Shown here: positions 1 through 11,609 of the stretch, piece after piece | Layout: every line of letters begins with the position of its first letter | Position numbering within the stretch: position 1 is the first letter of the stretch | Assembly (NCBI RefSeq): GCF_907164915.1 | Contig: NC_061866.1 | Span: forward strand, 53,943,814 to 54,007,813 | Reading direction: 5' to 3' | Origin: Impatiens glandulifera | Lineage: Eukaryota; Streptophyta; Magnoliopsida; Ericales; Balsaminaceae | DNA length: 64,000 nt | The notes under the pieces: generated by a model | Databases searched by the model: none | Told to the model about the DNA's origin: nothing | What the model saw: only the letters and a program-made list of their open reading frames with translations | Translations under genes and position numbers: made by a program

Positions 1-185
1 GAAAATTTAGAAAAGAGAATTTGAGAGAAAGTTATGTGACGTTATTGAAAAATTAATCAATTTTCTCTCTTTTCTCTCTCACCTCACCCTTTATTATTTT
101 TTCAGTTAGTGATGTGGTAACGGTCATTCCCTCCTTTACTTCTTCTCTCAAATTCCTTCTTTATATCACTCCTCTTTTATTAATT
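1..185 (-). repeat. MITE-like repeat, copy 1
   Basis: The reverse complement of this stretch matches 972-1180 in patches and in the same order: GAGGAGTGATA near one end, AATTTG-GAG runs, a GA-rich block followed by ATTTTTTCA, and a GTCACA/CCACAT patch. Both ends carry inverted GAGAATTTG-type sequence. There is no ORF. It looks like a small non-autonomous DNA element, perhaps cut by the window edge. The family is not recognised. Confidence 0.5.
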
Positions 186-971
186 AATAACATTCTAATT
201 GTTAATGGAAACAGGAGTTTGATTTTTTTTATAAATTCAAACAAATTTATTTATTTTTAAATATTTTATTTATTTAAATAAAATAATATTAATTTTATCT
301 TATATATATTACTAAATTTAATAATTTGTTATTTCAAACTCAATTCCATTGATGAATTTTTAATCAAAGATAATTTTAAAATTCATTTTTATTAAATTAA
401 ATAACAATATACTTTTGGAATATGAAGATGGCCAAAAAGAATCATTATTCAATTTTCAGACCAGGCCTCCTTCTATTAAGCTTAAATTCCATTGAATTAA
501 ATAGTTAAGTCCTAAAAAAAGAATATTATAATTTTGAAGTCAATATAACTTCACCTCCAAGCAATGAATAAATTTAACCTTGAATAATAGTTGATTATGA
601 CATTATCACTACTTGATTATGACATTAATGGTTGATATCATATCAATAATAAAAATATTAATTTCTTCTCGAGAATTTAATTACAATAGGTTAATATATA
701 ACATGACGTGTTTATATATTTTTATTTTATTTTAATGTTTTATGGTACTTAATTTTATTTTTATTTATCTAACGGGTTAGGTTGATGTGCTTAAATAATT
801 TATTAATTTTTTTACCATATATAAAAAAAATAAAAGTTAATATATAATAATTAATTAAATTAAATAATGAAGTGAAAACGATTTATATCGATTAGGCCGA
901 CTTTATAGAATGTAACATTAATTCCAAATAAAACAACAGACAAATATGAACATGAAAACAGTTAATTAATT
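186..971. other. AT-rich intergenic DNA, nothing recognised
   Basis: This stretch is very AT-rich with short poly-A and poly-T runs. I see no ORF of convincing composition, no RNA gene and no clear repeat. Confidence 0.6.
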
Positions 972-1180
972 ATAGAGGAGTGATAGAGTAAGAGAATTTG
1001 GTGAGGAAATGACGTTGCATTACCTTCATTGGTTGGAAAATATAAAAGTGGGAGGAAAGAGAGAAAAAAGAGAAATTATTTGATTTTTTCAGCGAATAAG
1101 ATTATGCCACATCATTCCCTCACCAAATTCCCTCACCAAATTCCCTCACTAAATTCCCTCACCTAATCATTTCTCTTAAT
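972..1180 (+). repeat. MITE-like repeat, copy 2
   Basis: The left end carries GAGGAGTGATA and then AGAGAATTTGGTGAGG. The right part holds several tandem copies of TTCCCTCACCAAA, the inverted complement of that motif, so the element can fold into a long hairpin. It is related in the opposite orientation to the repeat at 1-185. There is no coding capacity. Confidence 0.55.
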
Positions 1181-2310
1181 TATAATTAGTAATATTGAAT
1201 CATGGAAATTTACTACCAAATCTTTGTTTATTAAGTGTTTAATTGTCATTATTATCCATGTGAATAAAGAAAGACAAATTGTTAATTTTATATAGTAACG
1301 AAGATGCTTAAGAGCCAGCAAATCTAATTACTTTATTCTCCTCATCTTGCTGATCAAGAATTAATCAACATTTAACTAGCACATATATTCCTAGTGTTCC
1401 TTGAGAACAAGCAATTAATTAATGTACACGAATAATTGAACAATACAAAATAATATGACAATCTAAAGTAGAAATAAATTAACTTAATTAATTGTAAAAT
1501 TATTAATTTGAATATGTTTCTTCTTATTATTATTATCAGATATTCATGACCAATATGAAAAGTGTGAACAGCACGAATAGGTCTAGTGAGAAACAAACAA
1601 AAAGTTGTAAAATAACTTTATATTGGCCAATAATAATGTAACAGATAATTATTGTGTAAAGGGTGAAGACACAATTTATTAATAGTACTATTATTAGTTG
1701 TCAATAATATATATATATTGAGTGTTAAGAAGTCAACATTTCACACCCACTTTTTAGGTCAACTAGAGTTTTTCCTCAATCAGAGCCCACGGAATGACAC
1801 CCTAATGTTACATAATTCTATACCACTAATTAATTTGATTTCTCATGCTTTGCTTTGGTCAAAATTTTGGAAATATTATATATATTTAATTCACAAAACT
1901 TTCTATTAACTTCACACTCAAAGTTTGAGAATTAATCAGAAATACAACACTAAATGGTGTCAATTAGTATATCTCATATAATGTTCTAAGATAAGATAAT
2001 AATATGTACTTTTAACTCATTTTTCTCACAAAGTTCATCACCAAAATCTAAGTTAATATATTAAGAATGAATTGTTCCTTCGTGTTACAAAAAATAAAAA
2101 TATTTCATTGTCTTTTTTTTTTATGTTATATCTTCGAGTTTTATGAATATAAAAAAATAGATTGTAAAACGTGAGACAAATTTAGAATTGACTTATTTTA
2201 GACTTTACATATACATTTTAAAAATAGAGCATTAGTGATTTATATAAATTAAAATTTAATATATTATAGAGTATTTATCTTTATTTAAAAAGTATCATTG
2301 TTCAGATTGA
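1181..2310. other. AT-rich intergenic DNA flanking the giant element
   Basis: No gene is supported. Short ORFs at 1372-1596 and 1718-1909 have AT-driven composition and no recognisable motif. The last bases before 2311 do not match the bases after 52731, so no target-site duplication is visible here. Confidence 0.6.
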
Positions 2311-2560
2311 TGCAGTTCAGATCTTCTGCTACTGATTGCCGTGTTTCCCTGTGGCGGACCAATCAGATTGCAGTATTATTATTTTAATAATAAATCAATC
2401 TGGGCAGGAGACGGAGGGAGGGAGAATCCGGAATCCGGGTTTAGGCCCGGGTTCACACCAGACGCCGTTAACGGAAGCGCCTGTTAACGCCAGGAAATAA
2501 TATAATATTCATATGATAAACAGATAAGATATCTTCGCTCCGGGACCGTGTCAGAGGGGA
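2311..2560 (+). repeat. Left terminal segment of the inverted repeat, GC-rich
   Basis: This is the outermost part of the element and is strikingly GC-rich against the AT-rich flank. It contains self-complementary patches: a CCGGGTTTAGGCCCGGG hairpin and two GTTAAC palindromes in CGCCGTTAACGG and CCTGTTAACGCC. The mirror copy at 52482-52731 keeps the same features with few changes. It is a likely transposase recognition or end-processing region, which is inference from position only. Confidence 0.65.
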
Positions 2561-2599
2561 GGGTGAGATACGATGGGAGCGAAGATCTACACGCCCGTT

Positions 2600-3600
2600 G
2601 CACTGACCCTCATGTAAACCCCGCATACCCACCCATGAGAAGACCGCCTACCGTTCATGAAAATACACTTACACGTCTATGTAAAGACCGAATTGACAGG
2701 GATATTATATTTACGTTTATTTAATATTAATTTAATTTATTAAAAAACACATGCAGCGATATAATATTCGCTTCAATTAATTCATTCATTTATTTTCTAG
2801 GAATTTTTATTTAATTTTTGTATTTAATTTTTTTTTGCCTAGAGACTCTTTGGAGCGAAGATATATTTGCTTCAATTAATTTTAATTAAAACCTCATGTA
2901 AACCCCCCAACCCACCCATGAGAAGACCGCCTGCCTGCCATGGAAAGACAATTACCCGTTTATGTGAAGACCAAAATGACATGGATTTTATATTTCCATT
3001 TATTAAATATTAATTCAATTAATTGAAGATGACATGCAGCAACCGAACAAATCTTCGCCTCAATTACTTTTCTATTTTTTTCCTTTTTTTTTATTTCATT
3101 TTTTTTGGCTGGAGACCTTCATGAGCGAAGATATATTTGCTTCAATTAATTCTAATAAAAACCTCATGTAAAACCCCCCTACCCACCCATGAGAAGACCG
3201 CTTGCCTACCATGTAAAGACACTTACCCGTCTATGTAAAGACCAAAATGACATGGATTTTATATTTCCGTTTATTAAATATTAATTCAATTAATTGAAGA
3301 TGACATGCAGCAACCGAACAATTCTTCGCCTCAATTACCGGCTAGATTTTTTTTTATATTTTTTTTTTCCGTTTATTAATAAATGTTAATTTAATTAATT
3401 TAAAATGACAATCAGTAAACGACCAAATATTCGCTTTAATTTTGTTTTTCGAGTAGACGATTGAAAGCGAAGATTTCTTCTTTTCAAATATTTTTAGCCT
3501 GACGTTCATGTAAAACCACCTCCCCTCCCATGAGAAGCCAACTTGCCTGTCATGTAAATTCACTTACCCGTGCATTTACATTCCGCGAATAAATCTTCGC
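2600..3600 (+). repeat. Subterminal tandem repeats, left
   Basis: Three to four imperfect units of roughly 250-290 bp each contain the ordered motifs CATGTAAA-CCCC, CCCATGAGAAGACCGC, CATG-AAA-ACA-TTACCCGT, TATGTAAAGACCAAAATGACA, a GTTTATTAAATATTAATT patch, ACATGCAGC and a GCGAA-rich palindrome ending near TTCGC. Diverged single units recur at 10700-10860, 11970-12150, 12530-12660, 18260-18330 and 23281-23680. Subterminal repeats of this kind often bind transposases, but here that is inference. Confidence 0.7.
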
Positions 3601-3855
3601 TTCTATGAATAGTTTTTATTTTCCATTTATTTTTATTATTTTTTTTTTATGAATTTACGATATCGAACGAATATTTATTCGCTTCCATGACTAGTTGATA
3701 TAATTTCAATTTCCCGCTACAAGCCGACTCTCCCTCAATTTCATTTTCATAAGCAACTGTTCATATTCTTCTCTCTCTATCTCCCGGCGATAATCCAAAC
3801 ACTGAACGTCGAAACCCTATATATTTCGTTTATACTACAAGGATTTCTTCTGAAC

Positions 3856-6800
3856 ATGTCGGGTAACCAAGGCAACAACATGGAAGTGGATCATCCCATC
3901 GACTCCCGAGAGGTCGTCTTGCAAGTTTGTAGGAGCATAAACGAAAACGAAACTGCACCCACTCCGGCATCCAACGTCAATCCCAGCAATAAACCAGAGA
4001 GGTATGTTAATCTTATTGTGTTTATACTAATTTTACACATGTTTATTCAATTTATTTCGTATAATACTGATTTATGCTATCCCACCAAAATTAATGACTT
4101 CGAGGACATATGAAAGGAAGAGGAAGAGAAATCCGAAGACGAATACTAAGTCGTCATCGACTGCTGAATCAGTTTCCACAGTTGCTGTCGAAGCTACTGA
4201 TGTTGCTGCAGGTACTGATGAGATTTTACCACCACCTTTTCCCCCTAAAAAAAAACCAAATGTTATTCCTACCTCCACTCCAACAGTCGATGAAGAGTTA
4301 CCAGAACCACCCCCAGAAACCACTAATATTTCTCCGTCTACTACCCCATTCGATGAAGAGTTTCCCCCATCTCCCCAAAAAACCAAAACCATCAAGAAAC
4401 GTAAACTGACATTTCTAACCAGATCATCACCTCATGGCCTCGCTCAACTCATTCCTAAATTGAGCGTAGAACAGAGGGAAGCCGTGAAGGAAATCGGGTT
4501 TGGTTCTCTTCTTACAATGGGCGTCTCCAAGTGCCTGGCTCATTTTTGCAGACACGTAATCCAATGTTTTGACCCGGATAAGAGTTCTCTGGTATTGTCC
4601 AACGGTGATGAGATCCGTATCGATGAAGATCTCGTACAGCTCGTGATGAACCTCCCTAGAGGGGCAATGAACGTAGTCGAGTCCGTTGGGTTGGACAAGA
4701 CTAAGGACCCTGATTATTTTAATTTCTTGAGGGATTGGAAGACCAGATGGACCGGGGAAGACTCAAAAGCTCCCGAAACACTTTCTATGATCCCCAAGAT
4801 ATTAAGTAACACAAGTGCAGACAACGATTTCAAAATAGACTTCGTTGTCTTTGTTGTCTCTAGTTTTTTATGTCCTGTTCAAAATTCACGAGCCAGGTAA
4901 ACATGTATTCAAACCTATTATATATCTAATTGTATTTGTGAATACTGACAAATGTATTTTTTTTTATTTCAGGTTCAAAATTCTCAAATCCTTAATGGAG
5001 GTTGATAACATAAAGGAACTGAACTGGTGCCACTTTACACTACAACGATTGGTTGACAGTGTAAGAAGTTGGAAAGAAAAAGCAAGTAAAGATAAAAATC
5101 CATATTTCGATGGACCTATAACCCTTTTATCGGTAAGTATTGTTGCCCCTCTTATATATGATTTATAGATATGTAATATTTTCTAACATGTTTCCCACTC
5201 CTTTACTCCAGATTTGCTACCTAGATGGTGTTTTTGTGGAAGGTGAACGTATCCCCTACGAAAGAAAATTTCCAATTATCTCCTGTTGGGATGACGTCAC
5301 CGTGTTAGAGTTTACCAACTTAGAAGTTCGTGCCAGTGGTTTTGGGCTGGGCAGGGCAAGGGCGCGCCTAGCAGTTAAACAACCCGAGAATCCAGTTGAC
5401 TCGGTTGAACTAAAAGAAGACGATAATGAGGTATGTGGAAACTATAAATTGACTCCCATTGTTCTTTATTATCCTGTTTTCAAGATTAATGAACTCTGTT
5501 TTTCATAATGTACAGATGTTGACATCCAAAATCCTGCAAACTTTTAAAGATACAGCCCAACAGCTGAATTACCTATCAAGGGAGTTGGAGAAACGCAACA
5601 TCGATCCGAAGCCCTTTTTTGAGGCCGGTTTCCTGAACCTCAGAGAGTCTGAAGGCTTCATGAAACACTTGAAGGTGGTGATCGATGGTCCGGTTCATGT
5701 AGGTGTGGAAGATCCTACAAGGGATGCACTTGGGGACACTTTACAGTGTGCGGGCTTGAAAGTCAATAGTCCCCGGGTTGATTACACATGTCAGACTGCA
5801 GTGGAGGACCATGCAGACAATCCACCAGCACTGGCTGAACTGAATGATTTTGAGGATGCAGTGATGTCAAATCAAGAAAATCCATCAGATCACGTTGAAC
5901 AGAATGATCTCGATGTTGCCGTTCTGCCCAATGAAGCTCCGTCACCCCGTGTTCAACCGAAATCTGTTGAGGATGTAGGTGAGAACATTGAAGATGAATC
6001 ACTCCTTGTTGAACAGGAAGATGTAGAGGCTGTATTTCAGCACAGTCAAGCCAAGTCACCCCCTCCTCAGCAGGACGAACATGAGGATTCATTTCTGCCC
6101 AACAAAGATGACTCACCCAGTGTTGAACCAACTGATCATGAGGGTGAATGGAAGGAACCGGATGGGGCACACAAAGTGCAGACAACCACTGTTGAAGACG
6201 ATGATCAGGTTGAAGGGAAGGAACAGGTTGATGAACCAAAATCTCCGCATGAAAATCCAAATGATCAGGGGGCAGGGAAGGAAAATGTTGAGGAACCCCA
6301 AGCTCAGTCTGTTGCACCAAGTGATCAGGGTGAAGGCAAGCAACAGGTTGAGGAACCCAAATCTCAACATTTTGAACCAAATGATCATGGTGCAGGGAAG
6401 GAAAATGTTGAGGAACCCCAAGCTCAGTCTGTTGCACCAACTGATCAGGGTGAAGGCAAGCAACAGGTTGAGGCTTCTAAGGCCGTTGAATCTTCTGAAG
6501 ATGAAGATGAAGGTGATGGGGGGGACGCATCAACATTAAAGAATATCCTAAGAGGAAGATCTCAAAAATTCCTGTGCACCTTCGATCCCCTTACATGCAA
6601 CAGGTTGCGGATATGTTGGACCACAAAATAACCAACAAGGAACAGAGATTAGCCGATTTTGTGTTTGATGAAGACCTGCCTGGATTGTAAGTTAGTTCGC
6701 ATTGTTTTAGAAATTTTAAAAATGAAATTAGTTAGTTATGGTCTTCTAAATGAATGTATTTTGCAGTGACGTTCTGTACGAAGGTGCACCTGGTAATATC

Positions 6801-7720
6801 ACCCGTGAATTACTTCGTTCAATGAAAATGGGTCGCGAAATTTCGAGCGAAGTGATTGACGCTTGGTCCATAATTGTGCACTTCAAATGCCGTAGGTTGC
6901 CAAGGCATGAACCAAGAATAATTTGTTTCTCATCATGTTCACATGTAAGTGCATCTCTTTTTTTTTGCTATGTATCCTTCAATGTTCATGACTTTGATGC
7001 TCTGCCCTTATTTTGCAGGTTAATATGCAGCATGATGCCACCTTATTTTCCCAATCCATTGAAGAAGACATGAGAAACTACCAAGTCACAAAAGAAGACC
7101 TCATCTTCGCTGACGTGGTCTGTACATATCCCTCAATTCCAAGTAAAGAATATGCAATAAAGTAATAAATGTTTGTGTTCTTTTTGCAGATATTCCTACC
7201 CGTTGTCTTTTCCCGACATTTCTTCCTTGTTTGTGTGAATATTAAGGACTCCAAAATCGTTGTACTAGACAACTCCGGCCGTCCTCATGGAATGAAAATT
7301 ATGGACAAGTATGTCACTTTGAGTAAACAACTCGATTGTTTTGTGAAATTCTTGTTAAGTCAAGGCATGGAAAGAATGGCTGCCAATGTTAAAAAATACA
7401 GGATAACGGCCCCAAAGCTGGACTGGCAAGACAAAACAAACAAGACAGACTGTGGTGTATACTTAATGAGACATATGGAAACATATAGAGGAACGGCGAA
7501 GAATTGGTCTATTGACATCAACGAAAATAATGTAAGTGTTATACCATATTTTAGTAGATGACATTGAACAATTTTAGATGTTCTTATACTTTCTCTTGTT
7601 CTTTTGAAGGCCGAAGAAGCTTTGAGTACGTTGAGGATAAAATATTTATACAGAATTCTTATGTCTGAGCACAATGTCAATAGGTTCAAGTTAAAGACTG
7701 CAATTAGATCAAGATATTAG
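3856..7720 (+). pseudogene. Ulp1/SUMO-protease-like gene A, left copy, frameshifted
   Basis: Nine exons with GT-AG borders: 3856-4001, 4105-4896, 4973-5132, 5212-5430, 5516-6686, 6767-6944, 7019-7117, 7190-7531 and 7610-7720. The start gives MSGNQGNNMEVDH, in a frame shared with the right-arm copy. Exons 2-4 encode a DUF1985-like domain (SVEQREAVKEIGFGSLL, later LPRG). Exon 5 is acidic with about 20-residue Q/E/P-rich repeats (6120-6480). Exon 8 carries an Ulp1 (peptidase C48) core with His in RHFFLVCV, Asp in VVLDNS, Gln in LDWQ and Cys in TDCGVYL. The exon sum is 3218 nt, which is not a multiple of three. A run of seven G near 6528-6534 has eight in the right copy, so this copy shifts frame before the protease. 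Ulp1 proteases cleave SUMO; cargo ULP-like proteins of MULEs have no established role. A sequencing slip in the homopolymer cannot be excluded. Confidence 0.85.
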
Positions 7721-8548
7721 GTATTTGTATGTCTTATACGGAATTATACTTGTACAGTAATTCTTATGTTTACACAGGTCAATTCACATTTTTTTAATGC
7801 ATGGATGTTTGATAGTGAATTATAAATTATAATGCAATTCAGATCTTAATGTATGGACTGCAATTCAGATGTTAATGTATGGAGTTATAATGTATTGATG
7901 TTTGATGTGTCTTCTTGTACCGATTTTTTTAAAATCATAAACGAGGATATTTTCTTAACTGTGTGTTTTAATATTCTTAAACGAAGATATATTGTCAACA
8001 TCATGAAACTGAAAAACTTGCAACCGTAATATCTTCTTAACTGAAAATTTTGAAATTCATAAACGAAGATATCTTCTTATGTTCATTTTTGGTGCAATCC
8101 ATATTTTGGAAATCCGAGACGAAGATATCTTCTTCACTATATGTTTTTAAATTCATAAACGAAGATATCCTCTTAACTGAAAATTTTGAAATTCATAAAC
8201 GAATATATCTTCTTATGTTCATTTTTGGTGCAATCCATATTTTTGAAATCCGAGACGAAGATATCTTCTTCACTATATGTTTTTAAATTCATAAACGAAG
8301 ATATCCTCGCAACTATACATTTTCAAAATCCTAAACGAAGATATCTTCTTATGTTATTTTTTGGTGCAATCCATATTTTTAATATCCGAGACGAAGATAT
8401 CTTCTTCACTATATGTTTGCCAATTCATAAACGAAGATATCCTCGCAACATGTAATGCCCCTACCTGTGGTATGTATTGATGTCAATTCAAGAATGAAAA
8501 CTCATTTATTACTTCAACTACTGCTGTATCAAGATCATCACTCTCATA

Positions 8549-8579
<31 letters not shown>

Positions 8580-8654
8580 ATTACATTCTCACTCCTTCCC
8601 AAATCTCTATCTACCGTTGTCTTTCCTTCAGTCATTTAGTGTAAAACTCATAAG
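7721..8654 (+). repeat. Intergenic iteron array upstream of the DUF7745-like gene
   Basis: From about 7930 to 8450 there are roughly a dozen copies of an AACGAAGATATCTTC-type motif, whose core GAAGATATCTTC is a perfect palindrome. They are organised in three tandem units of about 136-138 bp beginning near 8051, 8187 and 8325. The small ORFs at 8050-8455 are produced by this repeat and are not called as genes. A CTCACT microsatellite (about 8540-8595) lies in the probable 5' leader of the next gene. The mirror array is at 46820-47410. Confidence 0.75.
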
Positions 8655-9821
8655 ATGGATGTAGAGATGGACCCAGACATGCTGGTTTTATCGCAGCAAC
8701 AACTGGAGCGATACTTAAGTCTGATCAACGATGACCCTGTCCCTTTTAGTGTCTATCATGTAGATGAGATTCTTCCTCTATTACGAATAAACGTTAACGA
8801 CGGACTGATGGCCCACATGCAAAGCAGATGGAATACGGACTCTCGTTCTTTTGTTATTGGGGAAATGCACATATGCCCGACGATAGAGGACTTTGCTTCA
8901 ATCCTTAGGTGTGGTAGTCTTGCACTCATGATCTTGTCTGTCCATCAAGATCCTCATATGGCCGTCCACATTTGCGACAGCTTCTATGGATGTACAATGT
9001 TTGATGCTCTTTTGTTTACCCTCCAACATGGATTTCTGAATATGACAAACATAGACGAGTACATTTGGCGTGTCCAGGGAGCTGAGAGGACCATCAACCA
9101 CACACAAAGCAAACTGATCATGCTTGTGGTTCTGGCTCATTTTTTTTTATGTCCGGCTGCAGGACGCCGGCCTTCGGAAAGGATCCTGCGGGTAGTTCCT
9201 GCACTGATGGGAAACGCCCCAAACCTGGCTAGCCTGGTACTTGCTGAGACATTACTTGGTCTTAACGAATTTGTTCCCGAGGAAAACAACTATTCTCGCC
9301 GTGGATCACCTTTGGTTCTATACCTCTGGTTGTTAGACAAGTTGCATTGGTTGCCCCGTCCTTCAATTCCCTACACTTCCTTTGCCAATCTACAAGTGCA
9401 AAGGGTCAATGGACTCGTGCCTCCGAATTTTATTTCGGATATTCACCCAATTAGGTTCATTGTTCCGTGGTATCTGTTTACTGAAATGATGTACGAGATG
9501 AGGGGTTCTCCATTCATCATTTTGTTGGGCCTTCAGGGAACTACCTCCTACTGCACAACTGTCATATACAGACAATTTGGCCTACGGAATCCCCTACCTT
9601 CAAATGGACACAATCCTCCGGAGGACTTCATGTTTACTCCTCACCATCTTTACTTAGAGTACGCATCAATAATTGAAAATTCTTTGACGGTTTTCATCCC
9701 CAACCGATGGATCAATGCTGTGAACGAAGCCATTCAGCTATACATTCCACCCGTCATCGAACATGAGGTCGTGTCGCTGACAGGACCGATAGACGAGTCA
9801 TCCTCTCATGAATCAGACTAG
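8655..9821 (+). CDS. DUF7745/plant-mobile-domain-like protein, left copy (intact)
   Basis: A single open exon of 388 codons starts MDVEMDPDMLVLSQQQ and ends SSHESD. Residues 30-75 read like the N-terminal part of plant transposon-associated domains: LLRINVNDGLMAHMQ, then FVIGEMHICPTIEDFASIL. A middle segment has VVLAHFFLCPAAGRRPSER, and near residue 270 there is FIVPWYLFTEMMYEMRGSP followed by ILLGLQGTTSY. This pattern resembles DUF7745 or the plant mobile domain, families usually found in transposon cargo. No enzymatic residues are evident, so the function is unknown. The gene lies between A and the 96-residue ORF in the same orientation as A. The right-arm copy has two nonsense codons, so this is the only full-length version. 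The family name is my best guess; the ORF itself is solid. Confidence 0.75.
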   Translation: MDVEMDPDMLVLSQQQLERYLSLINDDPVPFSVYHVDEILPLLRINVNDGLMAHMQSRWNTDSRSFVIGEMHICPTIEDFASILRCGSLALMILSVHQDPHMAVHICDSFYGCTMFDALLFTLQHGFLNMTNIDEYIWRVQGAERTINHTQSKLIMLVVLAHFFLCPAAGRRPSERILRVVPALMGNAPNLASLVLAETLLGLNEFVPEENNYSRRGSPLVLYLWLLDKLHWLPRPSIPYTSFANLQVQRVNGLVPPNFISDIHPIRFIVPWYLFTEMMYEMRGSPFIILLGLQGTTSYCTTVIYRQFGLRNPLPSNGHNPPEDFMFTPHHLYLEYASIIENSLTVFIPNRWINAVNEAIQLYIPPVIEHEVVSLTGPIDESSSHESD

Positions 9822-11318
9822 AGCTTCATTTGTATTGTTGAACAGTTATATTGTTGGTTAATCTGTGCAGTACTTATGTAAATGGATTATGGAATGTTTT
9901 TGTGTATTCAACAATATTATGAAGTTATGTTTGATTATAGTCTGAAGTTATATTTTACATTATGTAGTTAGTTTATTCTGGAGTGATATAAATCGACTCA
10001 TTGTCGTTATGTTTGATTCTTTGATTGCAATTTGGATGTCATAATCAATTCAAAGTATAATGTAAAACAACTGATCTGTTCATGTAAACCCCTTAGATTG
10101 ATCCATCGATTGGTTGTTCGCTTCCTTACACAGTATCTAATCAGTAAATCGAACGGACATTTCTTCGCATGTAAAACCCTTGAAAAAGAAGATGATGTCG
10201 CATCCAATCTTTGAAGTTACATATTATTGTTGACACTTTCATGTCATACTCTAATGAATTTGAAAACGAAGAATCATTCGCCTGTAAGTTTCTATATTAA
10301 ACACAACATTGTTACGAAACGAAATACTATTCGCTTGATATTCATATTTGAGGTCGACCACATTGAACGAAAATGTATTGAAATTATATTTCATCATTGA
10401 AAAAAGAAGTGTGTTTTCGTATAAAACCCTATAAAGAAATCATTTCATATCTATGGATTACTGTATTAAGCCTGTCATGACATGTCAAATCGGAACAGTG
10501 TGCAGTATTGTTGTCACATCACAAAAATTAAAAAATATTATATTTTAATAAAGTTGCAAATTATGTTTTTTTTTTCAATTTTTAAACACATGAATTCATC
10601 TAATTATAGTTGAAAAGAAGCGAACATATATTTGTGTTCAGTGAAAATTACCAATTATGAGCAACTAATATTAAGCGAATAAATCTACGCTTGAAAGAAT
10701 TCTAAGTTGACGAACATGTGAAACACACAACCCTTACATGAGAATACCCTTTACACCTGATGTAAGTACACCAACGCTTGTATGTGAAGACCAAAATGAT
10801 GAATGAATGTGGGAGGAAAATACACGCCGCGAATAAATCTTCGCTACAAACAATTTTTCAATTTCTATCCGTTAATCACATTTAATTTTTATTTATAATC
10901 ATTACACATCGAATCGGACCAAAACTTACATTTAATATAATTAACATTATATGAAATATTAAATTATTCATACATAACAAACATTACATCAGTGTAAACC
11001 CCTTATAATGATCCATCGATTGGTTGTTCGCTTCCTTAAAATTATGGCAATGATATGACTTATGGGCAACGTATACTTAGCCAGAAGAGTAGATATGATA
11101 ATACTTTATTATTTCTAACAAATTCGTTATTTTATTAATGTTTAATGACATGTGCATGAAAATATAAATAACAAATAATTATTATAATTCGACGTACAAA
11201 TGTTCATTACAAGTTTCATAAACATTTCCCCGTTTCATAAACATTTGTACATTTTAACAATATTCATCTGCATCTCCAGCTTCAAGGCATCTCCATTGAA
11301 GCAACCACAGCGGATCTC
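9822..11318. other. Intergenic repeats between the DUF7745-like gene and the 96-residue ORF
   Basis: There is no convincing gene. The stretch at about 10380-10870 is one copy of a direct repeat whose second copy is at about 12190-12700. Each contains TCAAATCGGAACAGTGTGCAG, a GCGAATAAAT-TCGCTT palindrome and a CATGAGAA/CTTGTATGTGAAGACC subterminal-type module. The phrase ATCCATCGATTGGTTGTTCG occurs twice (near 10098 and 11011). Confidence 0.6.
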
Positions 11319-11609
11319 TCACGCATAACTGGGGTCATACACCTGTTGAGTTATCTCTTGAGATGTTTTCCATCCCAGGGAATCTCCCAAAGCTGGCTCT
11401 TCCCACCAGCAGTGTACACGAATGATCTTCATTTGATCGGTAGTTTCTACTTGAGTTACCAAGCATTCGTGGTAACTGAAGATGTTTTCCACCAGTTGAT
11501 CTTCATTGTACAAGTTTTCCATCACAGAGAATCTCCCAAATGATACATCCCAACAAACTATATGAAAAAAACACACACTCTCAACAACAACGCTCAAGAG
11601 ATATTTCAT
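11319..11609 (-). CDS. Conserved 96-residue ORF of unknown function, left copy
   Basis: An ATG-started ORF of 96 codons is kept intact in both arms; the other copy is 43429-43719. The copies differ at ten residues with no indel or stop. The N-terminus (MKYLLSVVVESVCFF) is hydrophobic and could be a signal or membrane anchor. The middle, MENLYNEDQLVENIFSYHE, would give a shorter soluble product if the second Met is used. I recognise no domain. It is transcribed opposite to the neighbouring A, DUF7745-like and B genes of this arm. It may be a small cargo protein or an exon of a larger transcript. Confidence 0.5.
   Translation of the reverse strand: MKYLLSVVVESVCFFHIVCWDVSFGRFSVMENLYNEDQLVENIFSYHECLVTQVETTDQMKIIRVHCWWEEPALGDSLGWKTSQEITQQVYDPSYA

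Noticed and set aside
1372..1909. Two small ORFs in the left flank
   Set aside because: They are AT-driven and lack motifs, splice context or repeats supporting a gene.
7930..8450. CRISPR-like array of spaced repeats
   Set aside because: The genome is a plant, the units are tandem and the spacers repeat as well.
8050..8455. Two overlapping ORFs of 78 and 89 codons
   Set aside because: They are translations of the 136-bp tandem iteron array and repeat the same peptide. The mirror array does not keep the frames.
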